NCBI GenBank assembly: GCA_964541155.1
Contig: CAZIPC010000004.1
Span: 124,001-188,000 of the forward strand
Reading direction: 5' to 3'
DNA length: 64,000 nucleotides
Source of the DNA: UBA4416 sp964541155
GTDB lineage: Bacteria > Bacteroidota > Bacteroidia > B-17B0 > Aurantibacillaceae
Part shown: positions 53,487 through 63,145 of the stretch, piece by piece
Layout: every line of letters begins with the position of its first letter
How positions within the stretch are numbered: position 1 is the stretch's first letter
Program-made: the position numbers and the translations under genes
The notes under the pieces: generated by a model
Told to the model about the DNA's origin: nothing
The model's input: only the letters and a program-made list of their open reading frames with translations
The model's database searches: none

Positions 53487-54797
53487 TTAACTTTTTGCTC
53501 TAAAATAAAATGATAACGGAACTCCAGTAAAATTAAAGCTTTCACGAAATTTATTTTCTAAGAAACGTTTGTAAGCATCTGTTAAATATTGAGGTGAGTT
53601 ACAAAAGAACACAAAGGCACAAGTATCTTTAATTTGAGTAACGTATTTAATTTTTACAATTTTTCCTTTTACAGCTGGAGGTGGAAAGTTTTCAATTAGT
53701 GGTAAAAAGTATTCATTTAATTTACTAGTAGGAATTTTTGTTGTCCTATTTTGATATACTTCCATTGCTGTATCTATTACTTTCATGATACGTTGTTTTT
53801 CTGTTACTGAAGTAAATATGATAGGAACATCTTTAAATGGCATCATGCTAATTCTGATTTGTTCTTCAAAGTGTTTAGTTGTCATTGTATTTTTATCTTC
53901 AACTAAATCCCATTTGTTTACAACAATTACAATTCCTTTGTGGTTTTTTACAATTAAGTGAATAATGTTTAAATCTTGAGACTCTATTCCTTGAGTAGCA
54001 TCAATCATTAATACACACACATCCGAATTTTCAATAGCATTAATGGTGCGCATAACGCTATAAAATTCAATATCTTCGTGTACTTTTGCTTTTTTACGCA
54101 TTCCTGCGGTATCAATTAGTAAGAAATCATGCCCAAACTTATTGTAGCGTGTATGAATTGTATCTCTTGTTGTTCCTGCAATTGCGGTTACAATATTTCT
54201 ATCTTCTCCTAATAATGCATTTGTTAACGATGATTTTCCAACATTTGGACGCCCAACAATAGCAATTTTTGGTAAATGGCTATCGGCAATTGCTCCTAAA
54301 TCTTCAGGGAACGTTTTTATTAAAGCGTCCAGTAAATCTCCAGTTCCCATACCGCTATTAGATGAAACGCAGTATGGATCCCCTAATCCTAAAACATAAA
54401 ATTCAGCTGCATATGAATTTCGTTCACTATTATCTACTTTATTAACTACTAATAATACAGGTTTTTTACTGCGTCTAACAATATTTGCAACATCTTTATC
54501 AAACTGAGTAACCCCATCAGTTACATCTACCATAAATAAAATACTGGTACTTTCATCTACAGCTATTTGAACTTGTTTTCGAATTTCTTCTTCAAATATA
54601 TCATCACTTCCTTTAATGTATCCGCCTGTATCAACTACAGAAAATTCAACACCATTCCAGTTTGATTTACCATAGTGTCTATCACGAGTTACACCAGGCT
54701 CATCATCTACGATGGCTTCTCGAGTTTCGGTTAATCTGTTAAAAAGGGTCGATTTTCCTACATTTGGACGACCTACGATAGCTACTAAATTTGGCAT
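53487..54797 (-). CDS. der: Ribosome assembly GTPase Der (EngA)
   Basis: A 436-residue double GTPase needed for 50S subunit maturation. G domain 1 (about 3-165) has GRPNVGKSTLFNRL, DEPGVTRDR, DTGG and NKVD. G domain 2 (about 176-345) repeats GRPNVGKSSLTNAL, AGTTRDTIH, DTAGMRKK and NKWD. The C-terminal KH-like domain (about 350-436) contains FPPPAVKGKIVKIKYVTQ. A -7 element lies 8 bases before the ATG, and the carA terminator lies just upstream of it. Confidence 0.97.
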   Translation of the reverse strand: MPNLVAIVGRPNVGKSTLFNRLTETREAIVDDEPGVTRDRHYGKSNWNGVEFSVVDTGGYIKGSDDIFEEEIRKQVQIAVDESTSILFMVDVTDGVTQFDKDVANIVRRSKKPVLLVVNKVDNSERNSYAAEFYVLGLGDPYCVSSNSGMGTGDLLDALIKTFPEDLGAIADSHLPKIAIVGRPNVGKSSLTNALLGEDRNIVTAIAGTTRDTIHTRYNKFGHDFLLIDTAGMRKKAKVHEDIEFYSVMRTINAIENSDVCVLMIDATQGIESQDLNIIHLIVKNHKGIVIVVNKWDLVEDKNTMTTKHFEEQIRISMMPFKDVPIIFTSVTEKQRIMKVIDTAMEVYQNRTTKIPTSKLNEYFLPLIENFPPPAVKGKIVKIKYVTQIKDTCAFVFFCNSPQYLTDAYKRFLENKFRESFNFTGVPLSFYFRAKS

Positions 54798-54804
54798 AAT
54801 GCCG

Positions 54805-54812
54805 CAAAGGTA
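54805..54812 (-). promoter_or_regulatory. Probable -7 element of der
   Basis: TACCTTTG on the minus strand fits TAnnTTTG and ends 7 bases before the der ATG, giving an almost leaderless mRNA. Its -33 region would fall inside the carA terminator hairpin. Confidence 0.5.
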
Positions 54813-54814
54813 AC

Positions 54815-54840
54815 AAAAAAGCCTAAAATATTAGGCTTTT
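54815..54840 (-). terminator. Intrinsic terminator after carA
   Basis: AAAAGCCTAA and TTAGGCTTTT (54817-54826 and 54831-54840) around a 4-base loop, followed on the minus strand by six T. It ends carA transcription just before the der promoter. Confidence 0.88.
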
Positions 54841-54877
54841 AACTATAAGATTCGTGAAATAGAGTATTGTTTATGTA

Positions 54878-55993
54878 TTATTTTTTTGAAGTTTTAATAT
54901 TGTTTACAAAATCATCAAATAAATAACGCGAGTCTAGAGGTCCAGGACAGGCTTCGGGATGGTATTGAACTGAAAATACGGGTTTATTTTTAATTCTAAT
55001 TCCCTCAATGGTATTATCATTAAGGTTTATATGAGTAATTTCTATGGATGTGTTTTTAGCAATATCATCTGCATTCACTGTAAAACCATGGTTTTGAGAA
55101 GTGATTTCACATTTTCCAGTGATTATATTTTTAACAGGATGATTTATTCCACGATGCCCTGCATGCATTTTATAGGTTGAAATTCCTTGCGATTCAGCCA
55201 ATAACTGATGCCCTAAGCAAATTCCAAAAACTGGCTTTCCAGTTAAAACAATATTTTTTATTAATGCTATTTCATCTTTCATAACTCCAGGGTCACCTGG
55301 ACCATTACTTAACATGATACCGTCGGGGTTGAAATCTAAAATGTCTTGTAAAGAAGATTTCATAGGAAATACTTTTAAATAACAATCTCTCTCTGCTAAT
55401 GAGCGAAGTATATTTTTTTTAACTCCAAAATCAATAACTGCTACTTTATAAGTTGAAGTAGATTCTCCAACATAATAGGTTGAGGTAGTAGCTACTTTTG
55501 AGGATAGTTCTAATCCTTCCATTTTTGGGACTTTTGCTAATTGAGCTTTCAATTCATCAATGTCTTGATTATCAGATGATATGATGCAATTCATAGCTCC
55601 TTTATCTCTTATGTAGCGAACAATTGCTCTAGTATCTACATCGCTAATAGCTACAATATTATCTTTTAAAAAATAATCTTGTAATGATTGCTGTGCTCGT
55701 TTTCTCGAAAAACCATCATTAAACTTTTTACAAATCATGCCTGAAATTTTAATGCTATCGCTTTCTATTTCGGAAGATTCAATGCCATAATTACCTAAAT
55801 GTACATTATTCATGACTACAATTTGCCCAAAATAGGAAGGATCAGTGAAAATTTCCTGGTATCCAGTCATCCCAGTATTAAAGCAAATTTCTCCGGTGGT
55901 GGTTCCTATTTTGCCAGCGGCTTTTCCTTCAAATACTTTACCGTCTTCTAATAAAAGGATGGCTTTTTGTTTTGTGTGATATTTTAGTTGCAT
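54878..55993 (-). CDS. carA: Carbamoyl-phosphate synthase small subunit
   Basis: CarA splits glutamine and passes ammonia to CarB for carbamoyl phosphate, used for arginine and pyrimidines. The 371-residue product has the N-terminal domain (LLLEDGKVFEGKAAG, FNTGMTGYQEIFTDPSYFGQIV) and a class I glutaminase domain with LSNGPGDPG, the nucleophile Cys in FGICLGHQLLAES and the His/Glu pair in VQYHPEACPGP. carB is not in the window, so the two subunits are unlinked here. Confidence 0.96.
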   Translation of the reverse strand: MQLKYHTKQKAILLLEDGKVFEGKAAGKIGTTTGEICFNTGMTGYQEIFTDPSYFGQIVVMNNVHLGNYGIESSEIESDSIKISGMICKKFNDGFSRKRAQQSLQDYFLKDNIVAISDVDTRAIVRYIRDKGAMNCIISSDNQDIDELKAQLAKVPKMEGLELSSKVATTSTYYVGESTSTYKVAVIDFGVKKNILRSLAERDCYLKVFPMKSSLQDILDFNPDGIMLSNGPGDPGVMKDEIALIKNIVLTGKPVFGICLGHQLLAESQGISTYKMHAGHRGINHPVKNIITGKCEITSQNHGFTVNADDIAKNTSIEITHINLNDNTIEGIRIKNKPVFSVQYHPEACPGPLDSRYLFDDFVNNIKTSKK

Positions 55994-56103
55994 AGATTTT
56001 TAGAAAGGTTTTTCTAAAAACCAAAGGTGCAAATAATTTAAAGAATGTAAAAGGTTTGTTGATAGGTTTTTAAAAACTTAGATAATTAACCAATACATTG
56101 AGT

Positions 56104-58932
56104 TTATAGCTTTTGCTTTAAATACTTTCCTGTATGGCTTAATTTAGCTTTAATAATATCTTCAGGAACCCCTTGCGCTACAATATTTCCTCCTTCTTCA
56201 CCTCCTTCAGGCCCAATATCTATTATCCAATCAGCACATTTAATGACATCTAAATTATGTTCAATTACTATAATAGAGTGTCCTCGATTAATAAGCGCAT
56301 TAAATGAGTTTAATAACTTTGCTACGTCATGAAAATGAAGACCAGTGGTAGGTTCGTCGAAAATAAAAAGGGTTTTTGTAGTGGAACTTCCTCCAATTAA
56401 AAAAGTGGCTAATTTTATACGTTGAGCTTCGCCTCCGCTTAATGTACTTGATGATTGACCTAATTGTATGTATCCTAATCCAACTTCTTGCAATGGCTTT
56501 AAACGTTCAATAATTCGTTTACATATTCTATCTGTTTCATCTTGTGCGAAATAAAATACGGCGTCATCAATTGTCATTTCTAAAACATCTGATATTGATT
56601 TTCCTTTATATAAAACTTCAAGCGTTTCGGCTTTAAATCGTTTGCTGTTACAGGCTTCGCAAGGTAATGAGATGTCTGCCATAAATTGCATCTCAACTGT
56701 AATAGAGCCTTCTCCTTCGCACACTTCACATCGTCCGCCATCTACATTAAACGAAAAATGCGATGGTTTGTAATTTCTTATTTTTGCTAGAGATTGTTCA
56801 GAAAATAAATTTCTGATTTCGTCGTAAGCTTTTGTGTATGTTACGGGATTACTACGTGATGATTTTCCAATTGGATTTTGGTCTATAAATTCAACATGTT
56901 GTATTTCTTTTAAACTTCCTGAGATTTTATCACTTTTTACATTTGCAAAATAACCTTCTATATGTTTTTTTACATTTGGATACAATACTTTTTTTATTAG
57001 AGTTGATTTTCCAGAACCGCTTACACCTGTTACACAACATAATGTATTTAATGGAAATTTAACTGATATGTTTTTTAAATTATTTTCATTAGCATTTGTT
57101 ACTTCAATAAACTCTTTCCATCTACGTCTAGTTTTTGGGACTTCAATTTGTAGTTTATTAGTTAAATACTTTGTAGTAAAACTTCTCGAATCTTTTAATA
57201 GTTCTTTATGATTTCCTTGAAATACAAGTTCTCCACCGTTTGTTCCTGCTTCTGGTCCTATATCAATTAATTCATCAGCCGCGTTCATTATCTCTTCATC
57301 GTGCTCAACTACAATTACAGTATTTCCTTGTGCTTTTAAAGATTTTAAAACACCAATTAATTTTTCTGTGTCTCTGGAGTGTAAACCGATACTAGGTTCA
57401 TCTAAAATATATAAACTACCAACTAAGCTACTGCCTAATGATGTTGCTAAGTTAATACGTTGGCTTTCTCCTCCGCTTAGTGTGTTTGCTACACGATTTA
57501 AACTCAAATAGCCTAGTCCGACATCTAGTAAAAATTGTAAACGGTTATTAATTTCTAATAATAAACGTTTTGCTATGGATGAATCATGTTCATTTAATTT
57601 TAATTTTTTGAAAAAGGTTCTAATATCAGAAACGGGCATTAGTACTAATTCGGAGATACCCATATTGTCTATTTTTACATAGTTTGCATCTTTTCGTAAT
57701 CGGGTTCCTTTGCAATCAGGGCAGCTAGTTTTTCCTCTATATCGGGCTAACATTACGCGATATTGAATTTTATAACTTTCTTTTTCTAACATTTTAAAAA
57801 AAGCAGTTATTCCTTCAAAATGCTCATTGCCATTCCATAATAAATTGTATTGTGATTTTGTTAATTGAGCTATGGGTTTATGGATAGGAAAGTCGAACTT
57901 ATGTGCGTTTTTAATTAGCTGATTTTTGTAATAAGACATTGTGTCTCCATTCCAACAGGCAATAGCATTATCGTATACGGATATACTTTTATTTGGTATA
58001 GCCAAATCTGGATCAATTCCAATAATACTACCAAATCCTTCGCATGTTTTACAAGCACCAACAGGATTATTAAAACTAAAGAAATTCATATTAGGCTCTT
58101 CAAATTCTAGGCCATCAGCTTCAAATAAGTTAGAGAAATGATGATTTTCGTATGATTTATCTTCTGTTTCAATTAAAATGTTACATTCCCCATTTCCTTC
58201 AAAAAAGGCTGTTTGAACGCTATCAGCAACGCGATTCTGAAAATCTTCATCGGTAATATCTACTATTATTCTGTCGATTAATAAAAAAATGAAGTCGTTT
58301 TTTTTAGACTTTTTTACATCAAAATCAGAAATTTTAATAATTTGATTATTTACTAAAATTCGAGCGAATCCTTGTTGATTTAATAGTTCTAAATGTTTTT
58401 CTATACTTCTGTCTTTTGGTACAATTAATTTAGAGACTATTAAGCATTTAGTGTCGTTTGCTAGTGTATTTATAAAATCAACAACATCAGTTACCGAATC
58501 TCGCTTAACAATTTTACCAGAAATTGGGCTGTATGTTTTTCCTACTCGTGCGTATAGTAATTTTAAATAATCATAAATTTCGGTAATCGTTCCTACTGTA
58601 CTCCTTGGATTTCTGGATATAACTTTTTGTTCAATGGCAATGGCCGGAGAAATTCCTTTGATATAATCAACTTTGGGTTTTTCTAAACGACCTAAAAATT
58701 GTCTTGCATAAGCGGATAGACTTTCTACATATCTTCGTTGTCCTTCAGCATAAAGAGTATCAAATGCTAAAGATGATTTTCCTGATCCTGATAAGCCAGT
58801 AATAACAATAAATTTATTACGAGGTAACGCTACATCAATTCCTTTAAGGTTATGCATACGAGCACCTTTAATTATGATATATTCTTTTGGATTAAGAGTA
58901 GTAATGTCTTTTCGTGTAGCCAAAATGTTCAT
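56104..58932 (-). CDS. uvrA: Excinuclease ABC subunit A
   Basis: UvrA finds bulky DNA lesions and loads UvrB. The 942-residue protein has two ABC ATPase halves: Walker A GLSGSGKSSLAFDTL near 46-60 and GVSGSGKSTLI in the second half, each with a signature (LSGGESQRINLA, LSGGEAQRIKLA). Zinc-binding CKTCEGFG, CPDCKGTR and CEVCEGEG with CEACNSKRF are all present. Length is normal. A -7 element lies at 58946-58953. Confidence 0.97.
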   Translation of the reverse strand: MNILATRKDITTLNPKEYIIIKGARMHNLKGIDVALPRNKFIVITGLSGSGKSSLAFDTLYAEGQRRYVESLSAYARQFLGRLEKPKVDYIKGISPAIAIEQKVISRNPRSTVGTITEIYDYLKLLYARVGKTYSPISGKIVKRDSVTDVVDFINTLANDTKCLIVSKLIVPKDRSIEKHLELLNQQGFARILVNNQIIKISDFDVKKSKKNDFIFLLIDRIIVDITDEDFQNRVADSVQTAFFEGNGECNILIETEDKSYENHHFSNLFEADGLEFEEPNMNFFSFNNPVGACKTCEGFGSIIGIDPDLAIPNKSISVYDNAIACWNGDTMSYYKNQLIKNAHKFDFPIHKPIAQLTKSQYNLLWNGNEHFEGITAFFKMLEKESYKIQYRVMLARYRGKTSCPDCKGTRLRKDANYVKIDNMGISELVLMPVSDIRTFFKKLKLNEHDSSIAKRLLLEINNRLQFLLDVGLGYLSLNRVANTLSGGESQRINLATSLGSSLVGSLYILDEPSIGLHSRDTEKLIGVLKSLKAQGNTVIVVEHDEEIMNAADELIDIGPEAGTNGGELVFQGNHKELLKDSRSFTTKYLTNKLQIEVPKTRRRWKEFIEVTNANENNLKNISVKFPLNTLCCVTGVSGSGKSTLIKKVLYPNVKKHIEGYFANVKSDKISGSLKEIQHVEFIDQNPIGKSSRSNPVTYTKAYDEIRNLFSEQSLAKIRNYKPSHFSFNVDGGRCEVCEGEGSITVEMQFMADISLPCEACNSKRFKAETLEVLYKGKSISDVLEMTIDDAVFYFAQDETDRICKRIIERLKPLQEVGLGYIQLGQSSSTLSGGEAQRIKLATFLIGGSSTTKTLFIFDEPTTGLHFHDVAKLLNSFNALINRGHSIIVIEHNLDVIKCADWIIDIGPEGGEEGGNIVAQGVPEDIIKAKLSHTGKYLKQKL

Positions 58933-58945
58933 TTAAAATATGAAT

Positions 58946-58953
58946 CAAATATA
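58946..58953 (-). promoter_or_regulatory. Probable -7 element of uvrA
   Basis: TATATTTG on the minus strand fits TAnnTTTG and ends 13 bases before the uvrA ATG. No LexA-type site or clear -33 TTG is evident. Confidence 0.45.
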
Positions 58954-59015
58954 ATAGTTTGAAAGATGAAAATATCATCTAACTATTAACAACAAATAAA
59001 GTTTTTAGTTTAAAT

Positions 59016-59588
59016 TTAGCTAAGGCGTTTAGAAATGATTTTTGAAATATTACCAAAAACTTGTCCTGGTGAAAATTTTCGCCATTCAAAATCATTTAAT
59101 TCTCCTCCGGTATTAAAATAATAATCCAAATTAGCCTGTTTAAATTCTTTTATAACATGTTCTCTAAAATTAATAAATGTAATCCATCCATCCTTATCTT
59201 GAACATCTTCAAACCATTCTTCATAATATGAATCATCTGAGTGATGAAAATTTAAAACGTTTTCGCCAATAATGATGTATTTATTAATTCCATGAAATGC
59301 TAACTCATCAATAATATCTCGTTTTAAAAGCATAATATCATTGTTAATAGCATCATTCCATTCTCCTATTAACTCAATTATAGCATAATGCTCGTCGTAA
59401 TCAACAAACAAAATTTTCAAATATAATGTTTCACTTCCCATGTCGTCCCATTGGGGATGTATATAGTAATTATAAACAGTGTTGCTGAAAGTAAACTCAC
59501 TGTACTCTGAGCCATAAAATGGTGAATCTTCGTCTTCAGACGCAATGTATAAATGTTGCCAATTATAAAAAGGTTCTAATTCGTGCAT
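59016..59588 (-). CDS. Conserved hypothetical acidic protein
   Basis: A 190-residue soluble, acidic, aromatic-rich protein without signal peptide. It opens MHELEPFYNWQHLYIASEDEDSPFYG and contains DDMGSETLYLKILFVDYDEHYAIIELIGEWND and a final NDFEWRKFSPGQVFGNISK. I know similar conserved proteins in Bacteroidota but no function. It lies 14 bases after the DnaQ-type exonuclease gene on the same strand, which suggests cotranscription with the repair-rich group recF to exonuclease. Confidence 0.8.
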   Translation of the reverse strand: MHELEPFYNWQHLYIASEDEDSPFYGSEYSEFTFSNTVYNYYIHPQWDDMGSETLYLKILFVDYDEHYAIIELIGEWNDAINNDIMLLKRDIIDELAFHGINKYIIIGENVLNFHHSDDSYYEEWFEDVQDKDGWITFINFREHVIKEFKQANLDYYFNTGGELNDFEWRKFSPGQVFGNISKIISKRLS

Positions 59589-59602
59589 TATATTATCTTA
59601 TC

Positions 59603-60406
59603 TTAACTTTTCATACTCAAACGAATTTGAGTTAGTATTTTTTTTGTATATAAGGGAAAATCACCTTGCATCATCCAATTATAATAAGATGGCTCTTTTT
59701 CAAAAACTTCTTTTACCGATTTATCTTTATGTTTTCCAAAATTAAAAACTTCTATATTGTGTTCGTTGTATACAATTCTTCCCGCTAAATCAACATTTTT
59801 TGTACGAGCAGTTAATTTGCTTAATATATTCATATCGTTTTTAATAGGGATGAATGTATTTCCTTTATCGTCTATTAGCTCTGTATTTTGATAACGCTCT
59901 AGTTGCGCTTTAAAAATTTCATATGTTGCTAATGTATCAGCTTCTGCAGAGTGAGCATTTTCTAAAGGCTTATTGCAATAAAATTTATATGCGGCTGTTA
60001 AATTGCGAGGTTCCATCATATGAAAAATATTTTGTACATCAATTAATTTTCTGTTTTTCAAATCAAAATCAACATCAGCGCGTAAAAATTCTTCTATTAA
60101 AAAAGGCACATCAAATTTGTTAGAATTAAATCCAGCTAAATCACAATTATTTAAAAAAACGGCTAATTGAGGCGCTAACTCTTTAAAACTTTCGCAGTTA
60201 ATAACATCTTTATCATATATACCATGTATTTTTGACGAAAATTCGGGAATAGGGATACCGGGATTTACTTTTTTAGTTAAGATATCTTTCGAATTATCTA
60301 TGTTTATTCTAACAATTGATATTTCAACAATTCTATCGGCTCCAATATTTACGCCAGTGGTTTCTAAGTCAAAGAATGCAAGAGGTTTGGTTAAATTTAA
60401 TAGCAT
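59603..60406 (-). CDS. DnaQ-type 3'-5' exonuclease
   Basis: A 267-residue DEDDh nuclease: AFFDLETTGVNIGADRIVEIS (exo I) near residue 10, GFNSNKFDVPFLIEEF (exo II) and NAHSAEADTLATYEI (exo III with its His and Asp). A C-terminal extension (about 215-267) with FNFGKHKDKSVKEVF and YNWMMQGDFP resembles the DUF3820-type module that follows such exonucleases in Bacteroidota. Likely a proofreading or repair nuclease rather than the polymerase III epsilon subunit proper. It lies 3 bases after ispH. Confidence 0.9.
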   Translation of the reverse strand: MLLNLTKPLAFFDLETTGVNIGADRIVEISIVRINIDNSKDILTKKVNPGIPIPEFSSKIHGIYDKDVINCESFKELAPQLAVFLNNCDLAGFNSNKFDVPFLIEEFLRADVDFDLKNRKLIDVQNIFHMMEPRNLTAAYKFYCNKPLENAHSAEADTLATYEIFKAQLERYQNTELIDDKGNTFIPIKNDMNILSKLTARTKNVDLAGRIVYNEHNIEVFNFGKHKDKSVKEVFEKEPSYYNWMMQGDFPLYTKKILTQIRLSMKS

Positions 60407-60409
60407 AAT

Positions 60410-61633
60410 TTAATTTGATAAATGTTTAATAACGTCTTCAAACGGCTTAATATTATTGTAAAAACTGTTGATTTTATGAATAACACCTTCTATAACAGAA
60501 TCAGGACAAGAAGCACCGCTAGTTAAAATAATACGAATAGGGGATTTGTTTGGCAGAAAGTTTGTTGTAGTTAAATGTTTTTTATTAGGATAATCAAAAT
60601 GATTAATAGTATTATTATTGATAATTTCGTTTTCAGAGGAGATGAAATAAGTTTTGAATTTACGTTCACATAATTCAACTAAATGAGATGTGTTACTACT
60701 ATTATAACCTCCCACAACAATTGCTAAATCAGCTTCTGTTTCTAGTAATCCATAGGTAGCGTCTTGATTTTCATTTGTAGCATAGCAAAGTGTATCTCTA
60801 GTGTCAGCAAAATGGTTATTAATATTGTTTGCTCCATATTTATCAGTCATTATTTTTTTTAAATAATCTGCAATCTCCTGCGTTTCGCTTGCTAACATGG
60901 TAGTTTGATTAATAACACCAAGTCTTTTTAAGTCTATATCAATATTTAAATCTTTTGAGTATCTTTCATTAAAATCTATCTCAAATTGTTGTTTTGTTTT
61001 ATTTCCTAAAATATAATCAGCAAGTAATTTAGCTTCGTTTAAATCTCTAATTATAATTGCTTTATTGTGTTTATCACTTCTTGAGAATGTTGCTTTTGTT
61101 TCTTCATGATTATGTTTACCATGAATAATGATGGTATAATTATTTTTGCCAATAGTTTCTGATTTTTTCCAAACACGTTCTACAAAGGGGCAAGTTGTAT
61201 TGTATGTTTCGGTTTTTATCTGTTTAGATTCTAATAATGCAATAATGTCTAATGGTGCGCCAAATGCAGGGATAATAACAATATCATCAGGGGTTAAAAT
61301 GTCAAATGAAATTAATTGATTGCCGTTTGTATCTTGTAAAAACTGAACGCCTCTTTCTATTAAATCATTATTTACATCAGGGTTATGAATCATTTGGCTT
61401 AACAAAAAAATTCTTTTCCCTGGGTTTTCATCTAATGCTTTAAATGAAATTTCAATGGCATTTTCTACACCATAACAAAAACCAAAATGCCTTGAAACCA
61501 AGTATTGAACGGCCCCAAAATCAATTAGAGTGGGGGAGTTGTCTTTTTTACGAGGATCTTGTATTTTACGAAATTGTTTTATTTTGCTTATAATTGGGCT
61601 TCTGTAAAACTCTGGTACGTTAAATGCTTTCAT
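60410..61633 (-). CDS. ispH: 4-hydroxy-3-methylbut-2-enyl diphosphate reductase IspH
   Basis: IspH makes IPP and DMAPP in the last step of the MEP isoprenoid route. The 407-residue protein is the long form seen in Bacteroidota and cyanobacteria. The three Fe-S ligands are present: Cys in GFCYGVENAI, in TTCPFVERVW and in TSGASCPDSVIE. HGKHNHEET and MIHNPDVN supply the active-site His residues. It begins at the base next to the DUF721 stop (no gap) and is followed by the exonuclease gene. Confidence 0.95.
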   Translation of the reverse strand: MKAFNVPEFYRSPIISKIKQFRKIQDPRKKDNSPTLIDFGAVQYLVSRHFGFCYGVENAIEISFKALDENPGKRIFLLSQMIHNPDVNNDLIERGVQFLQDTNGNQLISFDILTPDDIVIIPAFGAPLDIIALLESKQIKTETYNTTCPFVERVWKKSETIGKNNYTIIIHGKHNHEETKATFSRSDKHNKAIIIRDLNEAKLLADYILGNKTKQQFEIDFNERYSKDLNIDIDLKRLGVINQTTMLASETQEIADYLKKIMTDKYGANNINNHFADTRDTLCYATNENQDATYGLLETEADLAIVVGGYNSSNTSHLVELCERKFKTYFISSENEIINNNTINHFDYPNKKHLTTTNFLPNKSPIRIILTSGASCPDSVIEGVIHKINSFYNNIKPFEDVIKHLSN

Positions 61634-61927
61634 TTATTTTAAAACTATTTCTTTAATTAATTTTTGTCCTACAAATTTATTTACCTTTTCAATAATCAAT
61701 TCTTTAGCGTATGTTGTTTCGTTTCTAATAATCGCAGAATCTATGGATACAAACAAAATGCCTTGGGCATAGTTTATTTGAGTAGTATGTTTAGCTACTG
61801 TTTTTCCTACAATACCTTCCCAACCATTTCTAATAGCAAAAATGCTATATTTTTCATCTAATTTTTCTTCTTTAAATAGTTGAGAAATCGCATCGCCTAG
61901 TTTTATGAGATTATTATTTTTAGCCAT
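61634..61927 (-). CDS. DUF721 (DciA-like) family protein
   Basis: A 97-residue protein with the DUF721 pattern: LGDAISQLFKEEKL, then IRNGWEGIVGKTVAKHT and GILFVSIDSAIIRNETTYAKELIIEKVN. DciA, the best known member, loads the replicative helicase. This short form often lies next to recF, as here: its start overlaps the recF stop by 8 bases. A replication or repair role is inferred from family and position. Confidence 0.88.
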   Translation of the reverse strand: MAKNNNLIKLGDAISQLFKEEKLDEKYSIFAIRNGWEGIVGKTVAKHTTQINYAQGILFVSIDSAIIRNETTYAKELIIEKVNKFVGQKLIKEIVLK

Positions 61928-63026
61928 GTTTTTCTATTTTTCCCTCACTTACTATATAAATTAAATGTTCGGTGTTGTTTTCATTAAATAGTGATTTTAT
62001 TCTCTCGGGATGTGTATCTGTTATAAATACTTGTCCAAATTCATCACCACTTACTAAAGTAATTAATTTTTTAAATCGAGTTTCATCCAATTTATCATAT
62101 ATGTCATCCAATAATAGCAATGGCTTAGTATGTTTTTTTTCTTTAATAAACTCAAACTGAGCTAATTTTAAAGCCAGTAAATAAGATTTTTGTTGACCTT
62201 GAGAGGCGAATTTCTTTAAACTATTTCCCATTAATTTAAAGTCTAAATCATCGCGATGTGGACCAATACTTGTGTGATGTATGGTTCTGTCTTTTGATAA
62301 ACTAGATAATAAAAGGGTTCTATAAGATAAATCTTTTATAGGGGTTTCGTAATGAAGACTAACGCTTTCATTACTACCGCTTATAAATAAATAATTTTTA
62401 TTAAAAAGAGGTGTAAATTCCTCTAAAAATTGTTTTCTAGCATGAATAATTCCTTCACCAAAAATGATTAATTGTTCGTCCCAAATTTCTAGGTTTGAAC
62501 TATCAAATGTTCGGCTTTCATAGAAATGTTTTAATAAAGTATTACGTTGTTGTAAAACATGATTATAGGAGATTAACTTTTCTAAATACACTTTATCGTA
62601 TTGAGAAATAATACTATCCATAAATTTTCGTCTAACCTCACTTCCGTCCCATATTAACTCCATATCTGAAGGAGAAATCATAACTAGAGGATATAATCCA
62701 ATATGTTCAGATAATCTTTCGTATTCTTTTTTATTGTGTTTAAATTGTTTTTTGTGTCCTTTTTTTACACCACAAAAAATTTCATGATTTTCTCCATTTT
62801 TGTTAATCCAAGCTTGAATGGCAAAAAATGGTAAATCATGTTTAATATTTTGACTATCTATGGCATTAAAAAAACTTTTACAAAAAGAAATATAATAGAT
62901 GGCATCTAATAAATTAGTTTTACCCATACCATTATTACCCACAAAGCAATTAATTTTTTTGCAAAAATCAATTTGTGCTTCATCATAATTTTTAAAATTT
63001 ATAAGTGATAATTTTTGTAAAATCAT
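61920..63026 (-). CDS. recF: DNA replication and repair protein RecF
   Basis: A 368-residue SMC-like ATPase that helps load RecA at gaps. Walker A GNNGMGKTNLLDAIYYIS lies near 30-47, LYPLVMISPSDMELIWDGSEVRRKFMD is the family centre, then GPHRDDLDF, the signature FASQGQQKSYLLALKLAQ and Walker B LLLLDDIYDKLDETR. It is followed with an 8-base overlap by the DUF721 gene and then by ispH and two more genes in a tight leftward run. Confidence 0.96.
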   Translation of the reverse strand: MILQKLSLINFKNYDEAQIDFCKKINCFVGNNGMGKTNLLDAIYYISFCKSFFNAIDSQNIKHDLPFFAIQAWINKNGENHEIFCGVKKGHKKQFKHNKKEYERLSEHIGLYPLVMISPSDMELIWDGSEVRRKFMDSIISQYDKVYLEKLISYNHVLQQRNTLLKHFYESRTFDSSNLEIWDEQLIIFGEGIIHARKQFLEEFTPLFNKNYLFISGSNESVSLHYETPIKDLSYRTLLLSSLSKDRTIHHTSIGPHRDDLDFKLMGNSLKKFASQGQQKSYLLALKLAQFEFIKEKKHTKPLLLLDDIYDKLDETRFKKLITLVSGDEFGQVFITDTHPERIKSLFNENNTEHLIYIVSEGKIEKHG

Positions 63027-63091
63027 TTCAGTTTAAAGGTACGAATGAAATTCTAAAAATAATGCTAACCACTAATTAATTTGTTTTATAT

Positions 63092-63124
63092 AAAAAATGC
63101 CCCAACTATTAAGAAGGGGCATTT
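63092..63124 (-). terminator. Intrinsic terminator after secDF
   Basis: AAATGCCCC (63095-63103) pairs with GGGGCATTT (63116-63124) around a 12-base loop. On the minus strand the hairpin is followed by TTTTTTATAT. It separates secDF from recF. Confidence 0.88.
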
Positions 63125-63145
63125 CATTTTTAATACAAATTATGT

